The translations under genes and the position numbers were made by a program. From Billgrantia gudaonensis (lineage in GTDB: Bacteria > Pseudomonadota > Gammaproteobacteria > Pseudomonadales > Halomonadaceae): a stretch of 64,000 bases of DNA. The notes beneath the pieces were generated by a model that did no database searches, had not been told where the DNA came from, and worked only from the letters and a program-made list of their open reading frames with translations. Below, piece by piece: positions 10,034 through 18,655 of this stretch. The stretch is from positions 383,144 through 447,143 of the forward strand of contig NZ_FNES01000001.1 in assembly GCF_900100195.1 (NCBI RefSeq). Reading direction: 5' to 3'. The stretch's first letter is position 1; each line of letters begins with the position of its first letter.

Positions 10034-11373
10034 GGGGAGCACTCTGGCAGACGGGCTGGCGCGAGCTGCGCCGCTACCCCTCGGCGCTCATGGGCATGGC
10101 GATCATCGCCGGCCTGTTGGTGCTGGCGCTCTACACCGTCATCGCCATTCCCTATCCCGAGGCGGTGGCCAAGTGGCGCGGCAGCGAGGCGTGGCAGGAC
10201 AACCCCGTGAATGCTGCACCGATATGGCTCGATCGCCTGGTCGGTGGCGATGCGCCGCGTACGCAAGTCGTCGCCAGCGAGGCGGCGCCGATCGAGGAAC
10301 GCGTCTTCGAAGGCGGTCGCCGCCTGCGCATTCCGCTCGCCTTCGACTACGACGCAGGGGGCTTTCCCAGTGAGCTCAACCTGTTCCTGCATGCGCCCGG
10401 CCATGAGCAGCCGCCCTTCGTGCGCCTGGCGTGGCACACGCCAGATGGGCGCGAGATCGCGCTCGGAGGGCATCGCATCGGGGCAGATGAGCGCATTTCG
10501 ATCTCCCAGGACCGGGCCCTGGAGCGTCGTCTGGGCGGGCTGGCGCCGCATATCGGGCTGTTGGCCGATCCCGAGCGGGAGGAGGGACAACCGCAGGTGC
10601 TGCCAGGCCGCCATACGCTGCTGCTGGACGTGCTGGCGTTCGACGAGACGGCAGCGTTCGACGCCGAGCTGGTGCTCTATGGCCGGGTGCACGGCATTGC
10701 CGGCACCGACCATCAACGCCGCGAGCTGAGCCTGGCCCTGCTGTGGGGCACGCCGGTGGCGCTCGCCTTCGGCCTGCTGGCGGCGGTGGGCACCACCGTC
10801 ACCACCCTGGCGATCGCCGCCGTGGGGGTGTGGTATCGCGGCTGGGTCGATGCGACCATCCAGCGTCTCACCGAGGTCAACATGATCCTGCCGGTCCTGC
10901 CCATCCTGGTGATGGTCGGCACCCTCTATTCGACCAGCATCTGGCTGATGCTCGGCGTAGTCGTCGTGCTGGGCATCTTCAGCGCCAGCATCAAGATGTA
11001 CCGGGCGATGCTGCTGCCGATCCGCGAAGCGCCCTACATCGAGGCGGCACGCGCCTACGGGGCCAGCAACGCGCGCATCGTACTGCGCTACCTGATCCCA
11101 CGCATCCTGCCGGTGTTGATCCCGACCTTCGTCACCCTGATTCCCTCCTTCGTATTCCTGGAGGCGTCGCTGGCGGTGCTGGGTCTGGGCGATCCGCTGC
11201 TGCCCACCTGGGGCAAGGTGCTCAACGATGCCCAGTCGCAGAGCGCGCTCTACAACGGCTACTACTACTGGGTGATCTCGCCGGCGTTGCTGCTGATGCT
11301 CACCGGGCTGGGCTTCGCCATGCTCGGCTTCGCGCTGGACCGCGTCTTCAACCCGCGGCTGAGGAGTCTGTGA
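10030..11373 (+). CDS. Peptide-type ABC importer permease, DppC-like with large periplasmic insertion
   Basis: The second permease is 447 residues long against about 300 for typical DppC. After the first helix (residues about 20-42) there is a hydrophilic insertion of about 190 residues (42-230), predicted to lie in the periplasm. The usual five helices follow, with the EAA loop YIEAARAYGASNARIVLRYL. The end (GLGFAMLGFALDRVFNPRLR) is standard for the family. Coupled on both sides: ATGA with the upstream permease gene, TGATG with the ATPase gene. The insertion may contact the enlarged binding protein of the same operon; that is inference. Confidence 0.92.
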   Translation: MRGALWQTGWRELRRYPSALMGMAIIAGLLVLALYTVIAIPYPEAVAKWRGSEAWQDNPVNAAPIWLDRLVGGDAPRTQVVASEAAPIEERVFEGGRRLRIPLAFDYDAGGFPSELNLFLHAPGHEQPPFVRLAWHTPDGREIALGGHRIGADERISISQDRALERRLGGLAPHIGLLADPEREEGQPQVLPGRHTLLLDVLAFDETAAFDAELVLYGRVHGIAGTDHQRRELSLALLWGTPVALAFGLLAAVGTTVTTLAIAAVGVWYRGWVDATIQRLTEVNMILPVLPILVMVGTLYSTSIWLMLGVVVVLGIFSASIKMYRAMLLPIREAPYIEAARAYGASNARIVLRYLIPRILPVLIPTFVTLIPSFVFLEASLAVLGLGDPLLPTWGKVLNDAQSQSALYNGYYYWVISPALLLMLTGLGFAMLGFALDRVFNPRLRSL

Positions 11374-12356
11374 TGAGCGAGACGCTGCTGCGCGTGGAGG
11401 AACTGGCGTTGCACTATCGGACTCGCCAGGGGGCGGTGCGGGCGGTGGACGGCATCAGCTTCGACGTGGAGCGCAGCGAGGCGCTGGTGGTGCTCGGTGA
11501 GTCGGGCTGCGGCAAGAGCACGTTGGCCAAGACGTTGATGCGCGTGCTGCCGCGCAATGTCGGTCACCGAAGCGGACGGATCGTGCTGGGCGACGTCGAA
11601 GTGTCGGCGTTGCCCGACGAGCGTTTTCGCCGCGAGGTGCAGTGGTCGCGCATGGCATTGGTGATGCAGGCTTCCATGAACGCCCTGAATCCAGTCGTGC
11701 GGGTGGGCGAACAGGTTGCCGAGCCGCTTCGGGTGCTGCGCGGCTGGTCGCGCAGGCGTGCCCTTGCCCGGGCCGCTGAGGTCTTCGAACTGGTGGGCGT
11801 GTCGACGGACTTCCTGGCTCGCTACCCCTTCGAGCTCTCCGGCGGCATGCGTCAGCGTGTCGTGCTGGCCATGGCGCTGATCGCCGAACCGGAACTGGTG
11901 ATACTCGACGAGCCCACCTCGGCGCTCGACGTGCTGACCCAGGCGAGCATCATGAATGCGTTGAAACGCATCAAGCGCGAGCTCGGCACCAGCTTCATCC
12001 TGATCACCCACGACGTGGCCACTTCCAGCGAATTGGCCGATCGGGTGGCGCTGATGTACGCCGGTCAGTTCGTCGAGGTCGCCGACGCCGCGCGCTTCTT
12101 CGCAGAGCCGGCTCACCCCTATTCGCAGATGCTGATGGCCAGCGTCCCGCGCCTGCATCAGCGCCTCCGCCCGGAACCGATACCCGGCCAGCCGCCGAGC
12201 CTCTTCGACCCGCCCGGCGGCTGCCGCTTCGCCGAGCGCTGCCCGCACCGCTTCGCTCGCTGCGACCGGGAACCGCCCGCCTTGCCGTTCGGCGACCGCC
12301 ATAGGGTGCGCTGTTGGTTGCATGCCGATGATGCTCAGCCAGGAGACGATTCATGA
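11373..12356 (+). CDS. Peptide-type ABC importer ATPase, DppD-like
   Basis: A 327-residue ATPase with Walker A (VLGESGCGKSTLAKTL), Q-loop region MALVMQASMNALNPV, signature LSGGMRQRVVLAMALIAEPE, Walker B (LVILDEPTSALDVL) and H-loop (ILITHDVATSSELADR). The C-terminal oligopeptide/dipeptide extension carries the cysteine pattern CRFAERCPHRFARC, which in this family can hold an iron-sulfur cluster. It is the first of two non-identical ATPases of the importer. It starts one base inside the previous stop and ends with an ATGA overlap. Confidence 0.94.
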   Translation: MSETLLRVEELALHYRTRQGAVRAVDGISFDVERSEALVVLGESGCGKSTLAKTLMRVLPRNVGHRSGRIVLGDVEVSALPDERFRREVQWSRMALVMQASMNALNPVVRVGEQVAEPLRVLRGWSRRRALARAAEVFELVGVSTDFLARYPFELSGGMRQRVVLAMALIAEPELVILDEPTSALDVLTQASIMNALKRIKRELGTSFILITHDVATSSELADRVALMYAGQFVEVADAARFFAEPAHPYSQMLMASVPRLHQRLRPEPIPGQPPSLFDPPGGCRFAERCPHRFARCDREPPALPFGDRHRVRCWLHADDAQPGDDS

Positions 12357-13363
12357 GTTCGCCCCCCATCCCGACTGCAGGCGACGAACCGGCGCACTTG
12401 ATCGCCGCCCGCAACCTGCACACCTGGTTCGAACTGCGTCAGTGGGGGTTTCTGCGGGTGGGTGCGGTGCATGCGGTGGACGGCGTCGATTTCGCGCTGG
12501 CTCGCGGCGAATCCGTGGCTTTCGTCGGGGAGAGCGGCTGCGGCAAGAGCACGCTGGCGCGCACCCTGCTCGGATTGCATCGCCCGACCCGCGGCGAGGT
12601 TCGCTTCGCCGGCCGCTCGCTCGGCACGCTGAGCGGTCGCCAACTCAAGGCGTATCGGGCCGAGGTGGGCTACGTGCAGCAGGATCCCTACGGGGCGCTG
12701 CCGCCGTTTCTCGACGTGCGGCGCATCCTCGCCGAGCCGTTGATCGTGCATGGCGTGGGCGCTCGCAGCGAGCGCGAACGGCGCATCCGCACGGCGCTGG
12801 AGGAGGTCCGCCTGTCGCCGGCCGACGAGTACCTGGGCAAGTTTCCCCATATGCTCAGCGGCGGCCAGCAGCAGCGGGTGGTGATCGCCCGGGCGCTGAT
12901 TCTCGCCCCGCGGCTGGTCGTCGCCGACGAGCCGGTCTCCATGCTCGACGCCTCGGTGCGGGTGGAGATCCTCGAGCTGCTGCGGCGCATCCAGCAGGAG
13001 CGCGAGCTGACGCTGGCCTTCATCACCCATGACCTCTCCACCGTGCGTCATTACGCCGAACGCATCTTCGTCATGTACGCCGGCCGGGTGGTGGAGAGCG
13101 CTGCGGTGGACGACCTGCTCGATCACCCGCAGCATCCCTATACCCAGGCGCTGCTCGCGGCGCTGGCCGATCCCGACGCGGCCAACGCCACCCGGCTGCG
13201 CGAGGTACCCGCCGGCGAGCCGCCGAGCCTGCTGCGGCCGCCGGCGGGGTGCCGCTTCCACCCGCGCTGCCCGCACTTCATGGCCGGGCTGTGCGACCGC
13301 GACGACCCGCCCGAGTTCGAGCCTCGAAGTGGTCATCGCTCGGCTTGCTGGCTGCATCGCTGA
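12353..13363 (+). CDS. Peptide-type ABC importer ATPase, DppF-like
   Basis: A 336-residue ATPase, the last gene of the five-gene importer operon. It has Walker A (FVGESGCGKSTLARTLLG), the signature [15 protein letters not shown], Walker B (LVVADEPVSMLDASVR) and H-loop (FITHDLSTVRHYAER). The C-terminal extension again has a cysteine cluster (CRFHPRCPHFMAGLC). With the DppD-like partner it forms the asymmetric ATPase pair of dipeptide/oligopeptide importers. The exact substrate cannot be read from the ATPases. Confidence 0.94.
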   Translation: MSSPPIPTAGDEPAHLIAARNLHTWFELRQWGFLRVGAVHAVDGVDFALARGESVAFVGESGCGKSTLARTLLGLHRPTRGEVRFAGRSLGTLSGRQLKAYRAEVGYVQQDPYGALPPFLDVRRILAEPLIVHGVGARSERERRIRTALEEVRLSPADEYLGKFPHMLSGGQQQRVVIARALILAPRLVVADEPVSMLDASVRVEILELLRRIQQERELTLAFITHDLSTVRHYAERIFVMYAGRVVESAAVDDLLDHPQHPYTQALLAALADPDAANATRLREVPAGEPPSLLRPPAGCRFHPRCPHFMAGLCDRDDPPEFEPRSGHRSACWLHR

Positions 13364-13426
13364 GCAGTGGCGGCTGGCTACACTGAATGGGCAATTCGAC
13401 GAAGCGGGACCCTCGGGAGGTATGCC

Positions 13427-13861
13427 ATGAGCAATGCACAGAGCTATCGGGGCAGCTGTTTCTGCGGCGCCGTGCAGGTGGAGGTGAGCGGTGAGCCGGC
13501 CGGCATGGGCTACTGCCACTGCGAATCGTGCCGGCACTGGTCGGCGGGGCCGGTGAACGCCTTCACCTTGTGGGAGCCGGACGCCGTACGGGTCACCCAG
13601 GGGGCCGACAACCTGGCGAGCTACAGTCGGACGCCGGCTAGCCGGCGCATGTGGTGCCAGACCTGCGGAGGGCACGTGATGACCGAGCATCCCCAGATGG
13701 GATTGATCGACGTCTATGCGGCGGTCATGCCCGACTTTCCATTCGCGCCGGGGCTGCACGTCCACTATCAGGAGTCGGTGCTGCCGCTGCGCGACGGTCT
13801 GCCCAAGATGCGGGACGTGCCGGCGGAAATGGGTGGCTCGGGGCAGACGCTGGATGAATGA
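13427..13861 (+). CDS. GFA family protein
   Basis: A 144-residue zinc-binding protein of the glutathione-dependent formaldehyde-activating (GFA/CENP-V) fold. The metal ligands are visible as SCFCGAV near the N-terminus, YCHCESCRHW, and WCQTCGGHV. The ATG at 13427 follows a GGGAGG element. It stands alone downstream of the importer operon. Most members of the family have no proven enzymatic function, so the name describes the fold only. Two more GFA genes occur in this window. Confidence 0.88.
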   Translation: MSNAQSYRGSCFCGAVQVEVSGEPAGMGYCHCESCRHWSAGPVNAFTLWEPDAVRVTQGADNLASYSRTPASRRMWCQTCGGHVMTEHPQMGLIDVYAAVMPDFPFAPGLHVHYQESVLPLRDGLPKMRDVPAEMGGSGQTLDE

Positions 13862-13965
13862 GGCAATGCCCAGGGCAACGACCGGGCGGCGATGAGTAAG
13901 GCGCGTTGCCCGGTTGTCGCCGGCTGCCGAGAGCACCGTTGCGTGACCGCGGACGAGGGGTCCGG

Positions 13966-15087
13966 ATGAGGCAAGGGAAGGCGGTCGCGGCGAGACTGAC
14001 GGAGCGGCCGACGTTGCCGCCGGCGCGAGGGCGCATCGCGGCGATCGACCTCGCACGCGGCGTGGCCATCGCGTTGATGATCCTGAGCCATACGGCGAGT
14101 GGGCTGCTGGGCATCGATGCGCTTCCCGATTGGGGCCTGGTGCCGGTCCATCTACTCACCAAGTTCGCGTCATCGCTGTTCATCACGGTGTTCGGCATCG
14201 CCCTGTCAGTGGCCTTCCTGCCGCATACCGAGACGTCGGACTGGCCGCGCCGGCGTCTCAAGCTGCTGCTGCGCGGCCTCGAGGTGCTGTTCTGGTACAA
14301 GGTGCTCACCGTGGTCGAGATGCTGCCGCTGTACGAGCCCCAGGACATCCTCGACACCCTGCTCTACCAGCGGTTTCCGATCTGGGTGGAGATTCTCGGC
14401 TTCTACGCCATCGCGCTGCTATGGCTGCCTTGGGTGCTGCCGCTGTGGCGGCGTCTGCCGCTCGTATCGCGGCTGGTGTTGCCGCCGGCCGTTGCGCTGC
14501 TCTCGGGCTGGCTGGAGGGCCACGTCGGTTTCTGGGGCGTGGAGCCGCTCAAGGCGCTCCTCGTGGAAGACGACGATCACTACGCCTGGGGGCAGCTCGC
14601 GCGCCTGCCGCTGGTGATGCTGGGGCTGCTGATCGGCGAGGCGCTGCTGCGTACCCGCGAGTCGCCGGCAATGCGCCATCTGCTGCTGGCGTTGGGCGGC
14701 GGCGGTGTGGCCCTGCTGGCCGGGTTCGTGCTGGTTTCGCTGCCCGAACTCGATCCGGCGCTGACGGCGGTGGCCCGCAACACCGGCAAGCATCCGCCGG
14801 AGCCATCCTTCGTGCTGTTCAGCCTGGGCGGCGCTCTGGCGATCCTGGCGCTGTGCCTGGCGGGAGGCGAGCGGGCGGCACGTGCCTTGCGCCCGCTCGC
14901 CGTCATCGGTTCGGATGCGCTGATGGCCTTCATCTTCCATATCGTGGCGATCTTTCTGGTGCTGCGCTTTCTGCTCGGGGCCTGGCAGGCGTATTCCTAC
15001 CCCCAGGTGCTGGGCATCGCCCTGGCTCTGATCCTGGGCTCGGCTGGCTGGATCGCGATGGTGGGCTGGATGCGCCAGCGCCAGTGA
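13966..15087 (+). CDS. DUF1624 (heparan-alpha-glucosaminide N-acetyltransferase-like) membrane protein
   Basis: A 373-residue protein with about ten hydrophobic helices. The N-terminal signature IAAIDLARGVAIALMILSHT is that of the DUF1624 / heparan-alpha-glucosaminide N-acetyltransferase superfamily, in which a conserved His in the first helix carries acetyl groups across the membrane. Bacterial members are mostly of unknown substrate. The ATG at 13966 follows GAGGGGT. An upstream frame extension to 13906 has no ribosome binding site and overlaps a possible hairpin. The downstream neighbour is convergent. Confidence 0.8.
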   Translation: MRQGKAVAARLTERPTLPPARGRIAAIDLARGVAIALMILSHTASGLLGIDALPDWGLVPVHLLTKFASSLFITVFGIALSVAFLPHTETSDWPRRRLKLLLRGLEVLFWYKVLTVVEMLPLYEPQDILDTLLYQRFPIWVEILGFYAIALLWLPWVLPLWRRLPLVSRLVLPPAVALLSGWLEGHVGFWGVEPLKALLVEDDDHYAWGQLARLPLVMLGLLIGEALLRTRESPAMRHLLLALGGGGVALLAGFVLVSLPELDPALTAVARNTGKHPPEPSFVLFSLGGALAILALCLAGGERAARALRPLAVIGSDALMAFIFHIVAIFLVLRFLLGAWQAYSYPQVLGIALALILGSAGWIAMVGWMRQRQ

Positions 15088-15109
15088 GGCGCGTACCGAC
15101 CGGCAAGGG

Positions 15110-16222
15110 TCACTCGTCGACGTGCGCGGCCAGCCAGTCACGGAAATAGTCGTCGATCCGCTCGAGGGTACGCGCGTACCAGGCCTCGTCCTTGACGATG
15201 GCGCCGTCGGCGTTGAGCGGATGGGTGGGCAGGTGCAGACGCATGTCCTGGCCGGTCTCGGGATGGTCGGTCACCCGGCGGGTGGCGGAGCGGCGTGCCG
15301 GGCCATAGGGAATGCGTCGCGCCAGTTCGGCGAGCCGCTCGGTAGAGGTGGTGAAGCGGACGAGTTCGCGCGCCGACTCGGGTTGGGGGCTGCCGCGTGG
15401 GATCACCCAGGTCTCGTGTTCCTGGACCTGGCCGTCCCACAGTATCTCGATGGGCGCGTTGCGGTGGATCATGGCATCGAAGAAGCGGCCGTTGTAGCCC
15501 GAAGCCATCACCACCTCGCCGTCCAGCAGCCACTCCACCGGCTGCTCGCCGCCTTCCCACCAGCGAATGGTGTCGAGTTGCTCGAGCCGATCGAGCGCCA
15601 GGGACAGGCCGCGTCGCGTGCTGAGCAGGCCGTAGAGCTCCTCGCGCGGTACGCGGTAGGAACGCAGCGCCCACTCGAGATTGACCGCTGGGGTGCGTTG
15701 CAGGGCGCGTGGGCCGGGAAAACGCTGCTGGTCGAAGAGATCGGCGATGGCAGTGGGGCGCTGGCCGGGGAAGGCGTCGCGACGGTAGGCGATCACCGTG
15801 GCGAACAGGGTGTGAGTGACGGCGCAGCGGCCGATGGAGTCGGGCAGGAAGTCCCGCTCGGGCGGGGTGCCATCGGGGGCCGGGGCGAGCAGCGTGGGCG
15901 ACAGGGGCTCGAGCAGGCCCTCTTCGCAGGCAGCCATGGCGTCGCTGCGCGTCATGTCGATGACGTCCCAGGGTACCTCGCCGCTGGCGACGGCTCGGCG
16001 CAGGCCGTCGAGGCCGCCATCGTAGCGTGCTACCTCGACGGGGATGCCGGTCTCAGCCGTGAATGGCTCGAACCATGCCTCGCGCTGGGCGCGCTCGTAG
16101 GCGCCGCCCCAGCTCAGCACGGTCAGGGCTTCGGCCTTCTCTTCGCTGTCGGCGGCAAGCGCCAGGCTCAGTCCCAGCAGCAGGACGCCGATGCCGTACC
16201 GCCATCGTCTAGCCGGTGCCAT
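15110..16222 (-). CDS. Orphan PotD-like extracellular solute-binding protein
   Basis: A 370-residue exported protein with a signal peptide (GIGVLLLGLSLALAADS). The mature part begins with LTVLSWGGAYERAQREAWFE, a hallmark of the PotD/spermidine-putrescine binding family, followed by VPWDVIDMTRSDAMAACEEG. No permease or ATPase gene is adjacent, so any transporter must be encoded elsewhere. The gene overlaps the end of the ClC gene by 14 bases and has a very strong AGGAGGA site before its ATG, so it is probably co-transcribed with the channel gene. Confidence 0.85.
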   Translation of the reverse strand: MAPARRWRYGIGVLLLGLSLALAADSEEKAEALTVLSWGGAYERAQREAWFEPFTAETGIPVEVARYDGGLDGLRRAVASGEVPWDVIDMTRSDAMAACEEGLLEPLSPTLLAPAPDGTPPERDFLPDSIGRCAVTHTLFATVIAYRRDAFPGQRPTAIADLFDQQRFPGPRALQRTPAVNLEWALRSYRVPREELYGLLSTRRGLSLALDRLEQLDTIRWWEGGEQPVEWLLDGEVVMASGYNGRFFDAMIHRNAPIEILWDGQVQEHETWVIPRGSPQPESARELVRFTTSTERLAELARRIPYGPARRSATRRVTDHPETGQDMRLHLPTHPLNADGAIVKDEAWYARTLERIDDYFRDWLAAHVDE

Positions 16223-17972
16223 GTTCCTCCTGCCTGAGTTCGTCGCTGTGAGCCAGGTAGGCGCGGGCGATGCTCGTTTCGTAGACCACGCCCAGGAAGG
16301 TTTCGTCGTCCGCTTCGTCGACGACCGGTAGCGCTTCGCCGGTGACCGTCTCGAGCGTGGTCATGGCGGCCCATAGCGAGGTGCTGGGGTGCAGCACCGG
16401 ACGTTCGACGGTGGCGAGTTCGCCGACGGAGGCGGGAGCATCTTGCGACGCACGGGCTCCTTCCAGGTCGGCCAGGGTCACACAGCCGCGGTAGCGGCCC
16501 GATGCATCGACCAGATAGGCTTCGCCGTGGCCGGCCCGGCCCAGCTCCGCCACGGCGCGATCCACCGTGACGCTCGGCGCCAGGGTCACGCCGTCGCGGC
16601 TGAGGTGCTCGCCCACCGGCATGCTCTGGAGCACCGCACGGCCGCGGCCGGCGGAGAGGTCCAGGCCGCGCGCCTGGAGCTGGATGTCGAACAGCGAGCG
16701 GCCGAACAGCTGGGCGGCGATGGGGCTGGCCAGAGTGACGCTGGCCAGAGCGGCAGTCGTCAGGGCGTAGCTGCCGGTCAGTTCGAAGACGATCAGCAGG
16801 CTGGTCAGCGGAGCGCCGATCACCGGGGCGGTCACGGCCACCATGCCGCACACTGCGTAATAGATGAAGGTGTCGGTGGAGAGGGCTCCCAGCTCGCCCA
16901 CCAGGCTACCGCACAGGGCGCCGAACAGGGTGCCGATGACCAGCGCCGGGCTGAACACTCCGCCGCTGAAGCCCATGCCCAGGCACAGTGCCGTGGCGGC
17001 GATCTTGAGCACCAGCACGACCACCAGTTCGCCGCTGTCGTAAGCGCCGGCGATGGTGGCGAAGCGCAGGGTCTCCTGGCCGATACCCAGAATGTCCGGC
17101 ACCCACAGCGCCGTGGCGCCCAGCAAGGCGCCCGCCGCCGCCGGACGCAGGGCTGGCGCCAGGGGCAGGTGGGCAGCGAGCCGAGCGACGCCGAGGGTGG
17201 CGCGCATGTAGGCACCGGCGACCAGAGCGCCTAGGCCGCCGATGGCGAGAAACAGCGCGAACTCCCAGGGCTGCGGCACGGCGGTATCGGCGACGTGGAA
17301 CAGCGCGCCGCGCTCCAGCACGCTGGTGGCGATCACGTAGCCGACGATGGCTGCCGCGGCGATGGGGGCGAAGGCCCGCAGGGCATAGTGGCGCAGCACC
17401 ACCTCGTGAGCGAAGACGATGCCTGCCAGCGGGGCGTTGAAGGCGGTGGCAATGGCCGCCGCCACGCCGCAGGCGATGGTGATGTTGTCTTCCGAGCGGC
17501 CCAGGCGCAGCAGTCGCGCGCCCAGCGAACCGATGGTCGCACCCAGGTGCACCAGCGGGCCATACTGGCCCACCGAGGCGCCGGCGCCCAGCGACACCAG
17601 GGCGGAGAGCGCCGAAAGCGCGCCGGCTCGGGCCGGCAGGCGGCCTTGGCGCGTCTGGACGGCCGCAATCACGTCGGCCGGAGTATGGGCACGCCGCTCG
17701 GCGATGGCGCGGTGCAAGAGCCCCACCATGAGTCCACCCAGCGCGGGTACCGCCACGGTGGCGATCAGCAGCATGTCGGGCCGGTCGAACATCATGCGAC
17801 TGCGCGGCGAGACCAGCAGCGCTTCGTTGAGCCACAGCACCGCGTTGACGAACCCCGTCGCCAGTGCGGCAGCCACAGCGCCGATCAGCGCTCCCAGCAG
17901 CACCAGGGCCAGGAAGCGCATGACGCCCATGGGGCCCCGGGCGGTTGCCTGGCTTGCGGGATGCGTCTCCAT
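16209..17972 (-). CDS. ClC family chloride channel with C-terminal CBS pair
   Basis: A 587-residue membrane protein with the ClC fold: GAGASVGQYGPLVHLGATIG, TAFNAPLAGIVFAHE and GMGFSGGVFSPALVIGTLFG. A C-terminal cytoplasmic region (about 440-587) carries two CBS-like repeats. The external gating glutamate of ClC antiporters (E148 in E. coli ClcA, within GREGP) is Tyr137 here (GQYGP). The internal proton glutamate (E203) is Val191. The loss of both suggests a passive channel, not a proton antiporter. The ATG at 17972 was preferred over a TTG at 18020 that lies close to the hairpin behind the deacylase gene. Confidence 0.9.
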   Translation of the reverse strand: METHPASQATARGPMGVMRFLALVLLGALIGAVAAALATGFVNAVLWLNEALLVSPRSRMMFDRPDMLLIATVAVPALGGLMVGLLHRAIAERRAHTPADVIAAVQTRQGRLPARAGALSALSALVSLGAGASVGQYGPLVHLGATIGSLGARLLRLGRSEDNITIACGVAAAIATAFNAPLAGIVFAHEVVLRHYALRAFAPIAAAAIVGYVIATSVLERGALFHVADTAVPQPWEFALFLAIGGLGALVAGAYMRATLGVARLAAHLPLAPALRPAAAGALLGATALWVPDILGIGQETLRFATIAGAYDSGELVVVLVLKIAATALCLGMGFSGGVFSPALVIGTLFGALCGSLVGELGALSTDTFIYYAVCGMVAVTAPVIGAPLTSLLIVFELTGSYALTTAALASVTLASPIAAQLFGRSLFDIQLQARGLDLSAGRGRAVLQSMPVGEHLSRDGVTLAPSVTVDRAVAELGRAGHGEAYLVDASGRYRGCVTLADLEGARASQDAPASVGELATVERPVLHPSTSLWAAMTTLETVTGEALPVVDEADDETFLGVVYETSIARAYLAHSDELRQEEHGTG

Positions 17973-18023
17973 GCTCAAGGTGTAGGCGGTGAGGCGAGCC
18001 GGAGCAAGCGGCGGGGCCAACGA

Positions 18024-18054
18024 TCACGGCCGCCGCGTCCCGCGGCGGCCGTGA
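18024..18054 (-). terminator. Perfect GC-rich hairpin between deacylase and ClC genes
   Basis: Fourteen base pairs of perfect stem (left arm 18024-18037, right arm 18041-18054) around a TCC loop. It lies between the stop of the deacylase gene and the start of the ClC gene, both on the minus strand. There is no T-rich tail on either strand, so it may be a weak terminator, an attenuator or an mRNA-stabilising element. Confidence 0.55.
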
Positions 18055-18072
18055 GGGAAGAGGCCCGGACCG

Positions 18073-18543
18073 TCAGTGGGGACGGCTGAAGGCCCCGTGG
18101 GGGGTGTCTCCCATCAGGCGGCCGAACTCGTTGCCGCTCATGTGGAGCAGGGTCTCGTGATCGCCGGCATCGAAGTAGATATCCGGTTGTTGGCGCAACA
18201 GGTCGTCGAGGTAGACCTGCAGGCCGTAGGCCTGACCGACTGGGATGGTGGCGCCGGGGTCGCAGTCGTTGAAGCGATCGACGATCTCGTCTTCGGAAGC
18301 GAGGTCCACCTTCTCGTTGAACAGCTGCGAGAGCTTGTCGAGATCGGCGTCGCAACTGCTGGGCAGCACGGCGATGCGGTAGCCCGAGTCGCCGTGGACC
18401 ATGACGGCCTTGGCCAACTGGTCGCCGGTGATGTGCACCTGCTGGGCCAGGCGACTGGTGCTCACTTCCCGTGGGTGCTTCACCTCCTCGTAGTCGATGT
18501 CGCAGGCCCTGAGATACTCTCTGAGGGTCATGGGAATGGCCAT
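18073..18543 (-). CDS. YbaK/EbsC family aminoacyl-tRNA deacylase-like protein
   Basis: A 156-residue cytoplasmic protein of the YbaK/ProX editing fold. The conserved lysine is in QLAKAVMVHGDSGY, and the GQAYGLQVYLDD and FDAGDHETLLHMSGNEFGRL stretches fit the family, which hydrolyses mischarged tRNAs such as Cys-tRNA(Pro) or Ala-tRNA(Pro). The ATG at 18543 has a GGAG element nine bases upstream. Which mischarged tRNA it acts on cannot be told from the sequence. Confidence 0.85.
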   Translation of the reverse strand: MAIPMTLREYLRACDIDYEEVKHPREVSTSRLAQQVHITGDQLAKAVMVHGDSGYRIAVLPSSCDADLDKLSQLFNEKVDLASEDEIVDRFNDCDPGATIPVGQAYGLQVYLDDLLRQQPDIYFDAGDHETLLHMSGNEFGRLMGDTPHGAFSRPH

Positions 18544-18655
18544 GGGATGTGCTCCTTCGGCCCCCGGGGCCGATGATCGAGGGAATGAGATGCCTCCCTT
18601 CGCGTGTGGATTCCATACCCTCAGCATAGTGGTTGTGGCGGGCTAGAGCAGGCCT

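Noticed and set aside
13873..13911. Inverted repeat GGGCAACG...CGTTGCCC after the GFA gene as terminator
   Set aside because: The loop is 23 bases and there is no T-run, so termination is not supported.
11265..14056. Long minus-strand frames opposite the importer ATPase genes (about 350 and 570 codons)
   Set aside because: They are antisense shadows of well supported + strand genes in GC-rich DNA, rich in Arg, His, Gln and Ala, with no domain similarity.
17973..18020. TTG start at 18020 for the ClC gene
   Set aside because: It would add 16 residues from a non-conserved stretch next to the hairpin, without a ribosome binding site.
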